This document shows, piece by piece, positions 57,547 through 64,000 of a DNA stretch of 64,000 nt. The stretch lies in assembly GCA_028822155.1 (NCBI GenBank), contig JAPKEJ010000005.1:1-64000 (forward strand), in the 5' to 3' direction. The stretch's first letter is position 1, and each line of letters begins with the position of its first letter. The notes under the pieces are model-generated. The model was not told the origin of the DNA, did not search any database, and saw only the letters and a list, made by a program, of their open reading frames with translations. The position numbers were made by a program, and so were the translations under genes. This DNA comes from Porticoccaceae bacterium. GTDB taxonomy: Bacteria > Pseudomonadota > Gammaproteobacteria > Pseudomonadales > Porticoccaceae.

Positions 57547-59709
57547 ATGTTAAATTTAAAAATTCAATCAACTACTGGAGTGATTTTATTAGCCGGCATT
57601 TTGTTCTGCGCTGGCTGCACAGAAGATCCATCAGTAGACTCTAAAGGTATATCTCAAAATACAGACAACTCTCTAATAAAGGCGTGGAGTGGCCTCCATA
57701 ATGGCGTCCCAAGCTTTGATCAAATGTCACTAGGAGACTTGAAACCGGCTTTGAACCAAGCAATGGCCTTAAATTTAATAGAGATAGAAAATATTGCTGC
57801 TCAATCAGCTGCCCCAAATTTCGACAATACAATAGTCGCTCTTGAGCGTACAGGCAAAGTTCTCGATAGGGTTTTTACCTATTACGGAATATGGTCATCG
57901 AACTTATCTTCCCCTGAGTTTCGGGACATTGAACAGGAAATGGCTCCCATAATGAGCGCCTTCTTTTCGAAAATTAGTCAAAACCAAGCTCTTTTCGAGC
58001 GAGTTAAAGTAGTTTACGAAAACTTAGATTCAAGCAAACTTAGAGCAGATCAGAAGCGTCTAGTTAAGCTTACTTATCTTGGTTTTTCTCGCAATGGGGC
58101 CACGCTTTCCATAATAGATAAAAAGCGCTATACAGAAATTAACCAACGTCTAGCGGCACTTCATACTCAATTTGGCAACAATGTGCTGATTGATGAAGAA
58201 AACTATGTGGTCTTTGTTAGTGAATCCCAACTTGGTGGGTTACCCGCTTCTCTGGTAAATGCTGCCGCTGCCGCTGCGAAAGAATTAGGCAAACCCGAGA
58301 TGTATGCTATCACCAACACTCGATCATCAATGGCGCCTTTCCTAACCTTTTCCGAGCAACGTTCACTGCGTCAGCAAGTCTGGAGTAACTACTATAGTCG
58401 TGGTGACAATGACGACCAATATGACAACAATGAAATTATTGCAGAAATCTTAAATTTGCGACACGAACGTGTTGGACTATTAGGCTATGACAACTATGCT
58501 CAGTGGCGGTTGGAAGATAGGATGGCTAAAAACCCTGAAAACGCCATGGCGCTTTTAGCCGCCGTATGGCCTTCCGCGATTGCTCGAGTGGCCGAAGAAG
58601 TCGCTGACATGCAAGCTATTGCCGACGCCGAGAATGCCGGTATAAAAATCGAACCATGGGATTATCGCTACTATGCCGAGAAGGTTAGAAAAGATCGTTA
58701 TGATCTGGACTCAGACGAAGTTAAACAGTATCTGCAGCTAGATAAACTCAATCAGGCAATGTTTTTTGTCGCCGGCGAACTATTTAATTTTACCTTCACG
58801 CCCGTCGCAGAAAGTAGTGTTCCTGTATTTCATCCCGATGTGAAAGTGTGGGAGGTAACCGATAAGACCAGCGGAAGCCATGTTGGGTTATGGTATCTGG
58901 ATCCTTTTGCGCGCAAAGGTAAACGTTCTGGCGCCTGGGCCACCTCCTATCGCAGCCACACGACCTTTGAGGGCAATAAAACCGTTCTAAGCTCAAATAA
59001 TTCTAATTTTGTTAAGGCTCCGGTCGGTCAACCTGTTCTGATTTCGTGGGATGATGCCACCACTTTCTTTCACGAATTTGGCCATGCACTTCACTCCCTA
59101 TCTTCCAGCGTTGAGTATCCCAGTCAAAATGGCGGCGTCCGTGACTACACTGAGTTTCAATCTCAGTTGCTCGAAAGATGGTTGATGACTGACGAAGTGA
59201 TAAACAACTATCTCGTTCATCACCAAACTGGTGAGGCCATCCCAAAAGCCCTAGTGGAAAAAGTTAAAGCGGCCGCGACCTTTAACCAAGGGTTTGCAAC
59301 AACCGAATATCTGGCCAGCGCAATTATGGATTTAAAGTTTCATACCACTGACCCAACTGGCATAGACCCTGATTTGTTTGAACGTAAAACGTTAGCTGAA
59401 TTAAACATGCCCAAAGAATTGGTTATGCGTCACCGCAGTCCACATTTTGGTCACGTATTTTCCGGAGAAGGTTACTCAGCTGGCTATTATGGCTATATGT
59501 GGGCGGATGTACTCACCTCGGATGCTGCAGAAGCCTTTGCCGAAGCCCCTGGAGGATTTTACGACCCAGACGTCGCAGCTAACCTAGTCCAGCATCTCTT
59601 TACACCCAGGAATTCTGTTGACCCAAGCGAAGCCTATCGATCGTTTCGCGGCCGCGATGCAGATATCAAACCCCTGATGCGTGATCGAGGATTCCCGATT
59701 ACTAATTGA
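57547..59709 (+). CDS. M3-family metallopeptidase (Dcp/oligopeptidase type), lipoprotein
   Basis: A 720-residue thimet-type zinc peptidase, closest in character to peptidyl-dipeptidase Dcp. The zinc motif is His509-Glu510-Phe-Gly-His513 in TTFFHEFGHALHSL, with the third ligand Glu about 25 residues later in GVRDYTEFQSQL; YSAGYYGYMWADVL, the substrate-binding Gly/Tyr segment, is intact. The start is moved to ATG 57547, which gives a lipoprotein signal (core about 9-20, lipobox CAGC with Cys near 25), so the enzyme should act in the periplasm or on the outer membrane. It stands alone after mnmC, 91 bases on. Confidence 0.9.
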   Translation: MLNLKIQSTTGVILLAGILFCAGCTEDPSVDSKGISQNTDNSLIKAWSGLHNGVPSFDQMSLGDLKPALNQAMALNLIEIENIAAQSAAPNFDNTIVALERTGKVLDRVFTYYGIWSSNLSSPEFRDIEQEMAPIMSAFFSKISQNQALFERVKVVYENLDSSKLRADQKRLVKLTYLGFSRNGATLSIIDKKRYTEINQRLAALHTQFGNNVLIDEENYVVFVSESQLGGLPASLVNAAAAAAKELGKPEMYAITNTRSSMAPFLTFSEQRSLRQQVWSNYYSRGDNDDQYDNNEIIAEILNLRHERVGLLGYDNYAQWRLEDRMAKNPENAMALLAAVWPSAIARVAEEVADMQAIADAENAGIKIEPWDYRYYAEKVRKDRYDLDSDEVKQYLQLDKLNQAMFFVAGELFNFTFTPVAESSVPVFHPDVKVWEVTDKTSGSHVGLWYLDPFARKGKRSGAWATSYRSHTTFEGNKTVLSSNNSNFVKAPVGQPVLISWDDATTFFHEFGHALHSLSSSVEYPSQNGGVRDYTEFQSQLLERWLMTDEVINNYLVHHQTGEAIPKALVEKVKAAATFNQGFATTEYLASAIMDLKFHTTDPTGIDPDLFERKTLAELNMPKELVMRHRSPHFGHVFSGEGYSAGYYGYMWADVLTSDAAEAFAEAPGGFYDPDVAANLVQHLFTPRNSVDPSEAYRSFRGRDADIKPLMRDRGFPITN

Positions 59710-59710
59710 G

Positions 59711-59762
59711 CTTAGGTCAATTTTGTGGCGACGCGATCTGATTTCGTCGCCACAAGCCTAAG
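59711..59762. terminator. Long hairpin between convergent M3 peptidase and hemY genes
   Basis: TTGTGGCGACG (59723-59733) pairs perfectly with CGTCGCCACAA (59745-59755), and CTTAGG/CCTAAG add an outer stem across a six- and one-base bulge. It fills the gap between the peptidase stop and the hemY stop. There is no T tract, so it may act as a bidirectional 3'-end protector or transcription block rather than a standard rho-independent terminator. Confidence 0.75.
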
Positions 59763-59766
59763 GGTA

Positions 59767-60978
59767 TTACTTTGCCTGGACACCCACACTAACCCGCAAT
59801 CCGTGTCTATACATAAGATTACTTTCAGCCTGATCGCCCATTTCCGCAAAGACATCAGCTAATCTTAAATAGGTGGCAGCATTTGGTTGTAGCCTGAGAG
59901 CAACCGAAAAATAATCTCGGGCTTTCCCCCAAAATCGTAGTTGGCAACAAATACTCCCTAGAGCAACTAACAAAACGGCGTCTTCAGGATGATCCAATAG
60001 CCACTTTTCTGCCGCTAACAACTGTTTCTCTGGCGCAGAGGTCTCCAGCTGCCCAAACCGTTCAACTAGCTCAGGATGCCAATGTTTGTTAATCGTTTTG
60101 ACCATAAGTAACTGCACTCTATCGGTGTCATTCACTTGCTGCAAAGCATCAAAATAACCACAAATTAACTCCGCATCATTACGTAATCGTTTGGGTATAA
60201 GCTCCCAAAGATCCCCCGCCTGGTCTTTTTTCTCCTGAAGAGTAAAGTCAGGATTTGGGGTGAAATTAGATAATAAATTAGCGTACACATCCTGCTCCAA
60301 AGCCTTCATATTAGAGGGATTTATGGCCTTATAATAATTTAAATCATGCAGAAGCTTTTGCAGGGAGGACCAGTCCCCCATTAAATAATAGGTGTCAGAA
60401 AGCAAGCGGAGAACACCGCGATCCCCTGGTTTTCTAGCTGCAATGGGCTGTAATAACTGAACCGCTTCTTCGAGCTGTTCATTCAGAATAAGCATTTCAG
60501 CCAAAGTCTTATCGGCAAGTGCTTTAGCCTTTGGATGACTCACCTTAAGTTGTTCTAGTAATATACGAGCCTGATCAATTTGATTATTTTCTGCTGCTGC
60601 TCGGGCCGCAAACAGCAAGTTAACGTCAGGCATCGAAGATCTGCCCGCTCCAGATAACAGCATTTCTGAGGCTTGCTTCCAGTCATGATCAGCAAACAGA
60701 ATCAATCCTTGAGCTGTTTTGTTTCCATGCTGCTTACTACGCCTCAACACCCACCATTGACGTAAACCTCCAGCGTCACTAAGCCACTTAAACAGTAACA
60801 ACAACCAAGCGCCTAGAGCTGTCACCGCTAGATAGAGCAAAATACCAACCCAAATGGTCATCTCAATAGTAGTGTTATTAAAACTCAGTAAAATATAACC
60901 GCTATCGCTTTGCATCACCCAGATACTCGCTGCACCAAGCAGCAAGGCCACAATCAGGGCAACCAATAACCTTCTCAC
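59767..60978 (-). CDS. hemY: HemY protein (TPR-containing, haem operon)
   Basis: A 403-residue inner-membrane protein with two N-terminal helices (about 4-20 and 40-62) and a cytosolic or periplasmic TPR region (LLFAARAAAENNQIDQARILLEQL, VALGSICCQLRFWGKARDYFSVALRLQPN). HemY_N proteins of gammaproteobacteria are not the Bacillus protoporphyrinogen oxidase of the same name; their role in haem synthesis is unclear. GTG start; overlaps hemX by four bases (GTGA). Last gene of hemCDXY. Confidence 0.93.
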   Translation of the reverse strand: MRRLLVALIVALLLGAASIWVMQSDSGYILLSFNNTTIEMTIWVGILLYLAVTALGAWLLLLFKWLSDAGGLRQWWVLRRSKQHGNKTAQGLILFADHDWKQASEMLLSGAGRSSMPDVNLLFAARAAAENNQIDQARILLEQLKVSHPKAKALADKTLAEMLILNEQLEEAVQLLQPIAARKPGDRGVLRLLSDTYYLMGDWSSLQKLLHDLNYYKAINPSNMKALEQDVYANLLSNFTPNPDFTLQEKKDQAGDLWELIPKRLRNDAELICGYFDALQQVNDTDRVQLLMVKTINKHWHPELVERFGQLETSAPEKQLLAAEKWLLDHPEDAVLLVALGSICCQLRFWGKARDYFSVALRLQPNAATYLRLADVFAEMGDQAESNLMYRHGLRVSVGVQAK

Positions 60979-62174
60979 GGCTGACTTCCCTCATCCTTTA
61001 ACACTGTCTGATCATCGGCGCTGTCTAATAAGCGGTTTTGCCTCGTAATGATTAAACTTTCCAGAGCATTCGTTGACCGATCAATACTAGGCAACTGCTG
61101 CACAACATTTAAGTTGCTAAGCTTGATTATGCGTCCTTGTAATTCTTTTGATCCGGCATTAAGTTGGAAATAAGTATCCATCCATTGCTGAGCATTTTGT
61201 AGGCTAATGGCGTACACCGCTGACTCTTCTCGAAGCGCAGCGTTAGCAGCCTGCTGTAACAATAACCGTAGGTTACTGCGCACGATAGATTCTTCAGAAG
61301 ATGATAGTATTGACTGAATCGGAATATCTCTGTCTGTCACCTTAACTAGGCCGCTGAAGCCTTCTATAAAGTCGTCAAGCAATGACATCCACGATGAATT
61401 TTTATCGGCGGAAGCTGCGTCTGGGTAAACCCCCAGCAATTCTGCTCCATCGACTCCTGAAGTCTCTGCTGGAATAACTAAATCAAGTAAATCAAGCTGG
61501 CTAATCTGATTAGCCAAGGCATTAATCTCTAGCACAATACCCTCCACATCGACTGCACCTGCTAATCTAAGCGCCATCATATCTTCAGCAACAGCAGCCC
61601 GTGCTGATAGTAAATCTGACTGCTCTAGGTTACTTAACAGCTCGTCCACCTGAGCAAGCAGTGCCAGAGGATTCTTGGTGCTTCGTTCTGTTTGTAATCG
61701 CTGGTTGGCTAGGCGCGCCAAGTATGCAGCTTCGGCCAAATACCAGTCGCTGCGTGTCGTGGAACCTAACTCAGCAAGTCGTGCGCCCTGGCCATTAACC
61801 TGTATTTGCAGATCATCCAGTCGCTTGGACAGTGCTTTGATATAATCTGACTGAATGTCTAAAAGGGAATCGCTATCGGTGAAGTAGTGGTTTGACTGCT
61901 CTAGGTGATCATTAAAGTCGATACCCAGACGCGCAGATTCTTGCTGTTGCGATTGTTGTTGCTGCCATTCACTCCAACCGAGCCATCCGGCACCAACCAA
62001 AATAGACAACAACACTACTGCTGCGGCCCATTTTAGTAATGGAAAACCTTGGTTTATTTTAATGGGCGCAACGGTTCCAGTTTTGGGCGTCTTCACGGGT
62101 TTATCGTCTGCCTTAATTTTGGATTTAGGCTCTGGCTTATCACTTGCCTTAGATTGCTTAGTTGTTTCTGTCAC
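60975..62174 (-). CDS. hemX: HemX protein (uroporphyrinogen III methyltransferase-like accessory)
   Basis: A 399-residue bitopic protein: a Lys/Pro-rich cytosolic N-terminus (about 1-47), one membrane helix (LLKWAAAVVLLSILVGAGWLGW, about 47-68) and a long alpha-helical, Gln-rich periplasmic region with the SDWYLAEAAYLARLANQRLQTE signature near 140-161. Despite its older name it lacks the SAM methyltransferase motifs. It starts at GTG, 71 bases after hemD, and is coupled to hemY. Confidence 0.93.
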   Translation of the reverse strand: MTETTKQSKASDKPEPKSKIKADDKPVKTPKTGTVAPIKINQGFPLLKWAAAVVLLSILVGAGWLGWSEWQQQQSQQQESARLGIDFNDHLEQSNHYFTDSDSLLDIQSDYIKALSKRLDDLQIQVNGQGARLAELGSTTRSDWYLAEAAYLARLANQRLQTERSTKNPLALLAQVDELLSNLEQSDLLSARAAVAEDMMALRLAGAVDVEGIVLEINALANQISQLDLLDLVIPAETSGVDGAELLGVYPDAASADKNSSWMSLLDDFIEGFSGLVKVTDRDIPIQSILSSSEESIVRSNLRLLLQQAANAALREESAVYAISLQNAQQWMDTYFQLNAGSKELQGRIIKLSNLNVVQQLPSIDRSTNALESLIITRQNRLLDSADDQTVLKDEGSQP

Positions 62175-62245
62175 CCTTTACCCCTTCCAAACGTCACCAA
62201 AGCGTATCTTAAAATACGCACTACTCTGTATTTAATACAGATAGT

Positions 62246-63007
62246 TTAAAATACTTTTTGCAAAGCACCATACATTGATTCTGGCATCGCGCTATCTGCC
62301 ACTGTGATAGAACTATAACCTAGACTCTTTGCTATCTCAGCCACACGATCACTTGGTACCACAACAGGTAAATCCCTAACCTTTTCAACCCCACTAAGCC
62401 CGCCAATGGGCCCTATAGCCTCGAGTAACTCTGCGCTGTGGACTACCAAACAATCTACTTCTGTTAGTTGCTGACGTGTCACTTCAACCTGTTTTTGATC
62501 AACAACCCGTCGGTATAGATCACAATACTCTACCGTAGCACCTCGAGAATGCAAAGCCTGCTTAAGAGTTTCACGCCCCTGTCCTCCACGAAAAATAATC
62601 ACGGACTTATTATCCAAATTTTGCAGCTCAGATAAAGCCAGCAAGCCCTCACTAGTGATCTGGCTTCTAGGGTAGTTTGCAGAATGAGTATAGTCACCAA
62701 CCACCTGGGCAGTTTGTCCGCCAAGTGCAAAATATTTCATACCTGTTGGTAGCATTGGCCAATACTGATCCAACCATGTTATTCCTATCTTCGCGGCATT
62801 AACGCTAATAAAAATAGCTATATCAAATTGATCAAAAGCTAGTATCTGTTGTTTAACTTTCTGGCAGTCAATCATCGGCTCTATAGTCATAATTGGAGTA
62901 TGAATGACACTTGCTGAACCCTCCTCAAGCAGGAGCAAAAAGTCGTCCTGCTGTCGGAGAGGCCGCACCACTAGAACTCGCTTATTAAACAAGCGGCTAG
63001 CTTTCAT
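62246..63007 (-). CDS. hemD: Uroporphyrinogen-III synthase
   Basis: Closes hydroxymethylbilane to uroporphyrinogen III with inversion of ring D. The 253-residue protein has the loosely conserved family layout: [19 protein letters not shown] at the start, [11 protein letters not shown] and [11 protein letters not shown] in the middle, [14 protein letters not shown] and [16 protein letters not shown] later. The frame is open from 63133, but ATG 63007 gives the standard N-terminus and overlaps hemC by 11 bases, as is usual for this pair. Confidence 0.93.
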   Translation of the reverse strand: MKASRLFNKRVLVVRPLRQQDDFLLLLEEGSASVIHTPIMTIEPMIDCQKVKQQILAFDQFDIAIFISVNAAKIGITWLDQYWPMLPTGMKYFALGGQTAQVVGDYTHSANYPRSQITSEGLLALSELQNLDNKSVIIFRGGQGRETLKQALHSRGATVEYCDLYRRVVDQKQVEVTRQQLTEVDCLVVHSAELLEAIGPIGGLSGVEKVRDLPVVVPSDRVAEIAKSLGYSSITVADSAMPESMYGALQKVF

Positions 63008-63929
63008 AGACCTCGGCCAATATTTTCCCTGCCCCCTGAGACAGCAAATCTTCTGCAACTTGGATACCAAGCTCTTCGGGATTATCTCTATGTCCTTGAG
63101 CCTGTGCTCGCAAAATATGGCTGCCGCTGACACTACCCACTAAACCTCTCAAACTGAGGGTTGTAAGATCATGATCAAGTTCAGCAAAACAAGCTATAGG
63201 AACCTGACAACCTCCCTGTAAGTGTCGATTAGTGGCTCGTTCTGCTAATACGCAGATCGCAGAATCGATATGGTTTAACGGGGCTAACAATCTCTGGGTC
63301 CGGCTATCATCACTACGGCACTCAATACCCACCGCGCCTTGACCTCCAGCGGGAAGAGAAATACTAGAGGCTATTTTTTGAGTAATTCGATGACCCATAT
63401 TGAGACGTATGAGACCAGCACTAGCCAAAATAATCGCGTCGTACTCCCCTGCATCCAATTTAGCCAACCTAGTATTAACATTGCCACGTAATTCTCTCAC
63501 CTGGAGATGAGGAAATGCAGAGCGAACCTGACATTGGCGGCGCAGGCTAGAGGTGCCAATAATACTATTACTAGGCATCTGCGCCAAACTATCGAAGCCA
63601 TTAGAAACGAAGGCATCGGATGGGTCTTCCCGCTCGCAGATGACCTCCAATCCCAGACCTTGAGGAAACTCCATAGGCACATCTTTCATTGAATGCACCG
63701 CAATATCCGCAATATCCTCGAGCATGGCTATTTCTAATTCTTTAACGAACAGACCTTTTCCTCCGACTTTGGCCAACGGCGTATCGAGCAACTTATCTCC
63801 GCGCGTCGTTATTGCCACCAACTCAATCTGAAGGCCAGGATGATGTCTCTGCAATTCGCTCTTAACAAACTCCGCCTGCCAGAGGGCCAGAGGGCTTTTT
63901 CGCGTTGCTATTCGAAGGATACCTGTCAC
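62997..63929 (-). CDS. hemC: Hydroxymethylbilane synthase (porphobilinogen deaminase)
   Basis: Polymerises four porphobilinogens. The 310-residue enzyme has [17 protein letters not shown] at the start, the substrate-binding [34 protein letters not shown], and the dipyrromethane-cofactor cysteine in [11 protein letters not shown] near residue 242. GTG start at 63929. It leads hemC-hemD-hemX-hemY; the 71 bases remaining to the right edge contain no gene. Confidence 0.97.
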   Translation of the reverse strand: MTGILRIATRKSPLALWQAEFVKSELQRHHPGLQIELVAITTRGDKLLDTPLAKVGGKGLFVKELEIAMLEDIADIAVHSMKDVPMEFPQGLGLEVICEREDPSDAFVSNGFDSLAQMPSNSIIGTSSLRRQCQVRSAFPHLQVRELRGNVNTRLAKLDAGEYDAIILASAGLIRLNMGHRITQKIASSISLPAGGQGAVGIECRSDDSRTQRLLAPLNHIDSAICVLAERATNRHLQGGCQVPIACFAELDHDLTTLSLRGLVGSVSGSHILRAQAQGHRDNPEELGIQVAEDLLSQGAGKILAEVYES

Positions 63930-64000
63930 TTAAATGGCCTACATAAATCAAGTAGCCGTTATTATCGACGATTTATCAGCTTTTGTCAGAGATCAATAGA

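Overview
The window reads as ordinary chromosome from a Gram-negative gammaproteobacterium, probably marine and close to the Cellvibrionales/SAR92-like lineages (a low-confidence guess from protein flavour, moderate GC, a membrane pyrophosphatase and DUF368). The order assignment rests on gene order: proA-nadD-rsfS-rlmH-mrdA-rodA-mltB-dacA-ybeD-lipB-lipA, ftsB-ispD-ispF-truD-pcm-nlpD-rpoS, tilS/pyrG/kdsA/eno and hemCDXY are classical gammaproteobacterial blocks. Coding density is very high. I see no insertion sequence, prophage, integron, CRISPR array or rRNA operon.

Layout. 1-3.9 kb (minus): propionyl-CoA to succinyl-CoA genes (scpA, pccB, start of pccA) with a divergent AraC-type regulator. 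5.1-7.3 kb: selD-mnmH for 2-selenouridine in tRNA. 7.3-9.7 kb (minus): hisB-hisH-DUF2288-SDR. 9.9-13.3 kb: AsmA-like protein, mutY, yggX, then tRNA-Phe with its own promoter and terminator. 13.4-16.3 kb (minus): lipoprotein amidohydrolase and a PerM-type permease. 16.6-17.4 kb: FMN riboswitch driving a type II lumazine synthase. 17.4-21.3 kb (minus): a TauE/SafE gene broken by an amber codon, two paralogous acyltransferases with matching palindromic operators, and prfC. 21.5-32.8 kb (plus): hemH and the cell-wall elongation/lipoate cluster. 32.8-38.6 kb (minus): a small basic protein, dinB, and an RND pump with its adaptor. 39.1-41.2 kb: K+-type membrane pyrophosphatase. 41.4-53.9 kb (minus): rpoS-nlpD-DUF368-pcm-truD-ispF-ispD-ftsB-eno-kdsA-pyrG-tilS-UPF0270 and an exported methyltransferase. 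54.3-59.7 kb (plus): trmL, fldB, mnmC and a lipoprotein M3 peptidase. 59.8-63.9 kb (minus): hemC-hemD-hemX-hemY.

Functional themes: wobble-base tRNA modification appears five times (mnmH, tilS, trmL, mnmC, plus TruD at U13); envelope growth (mrdA, rodA, mltB, dacA, nlpD, ftsB, DUF368, kdsA); tetrapyrrole synthesis (hemC, D, X, Y, H); and stationary phase/repair (rpoS, pcm, dinB, mutY).

I did not find a convincing undescribed multi-gene system. The observations most worth a second look are truD, whose conserved N-terminus extends upstream of any ATG/GTG/TTG codon; the pair of shared palindromic operators around the acyltransferase/tauE genes; the amber-interrupted tauE; the FMN riboswitch on a type II ribH; and a methyltransferase with a signal peptide in the tilS operon. 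Several start codons were moved from the longest frame on ribosome-binding-site and family grounds; each is stated in its entry.
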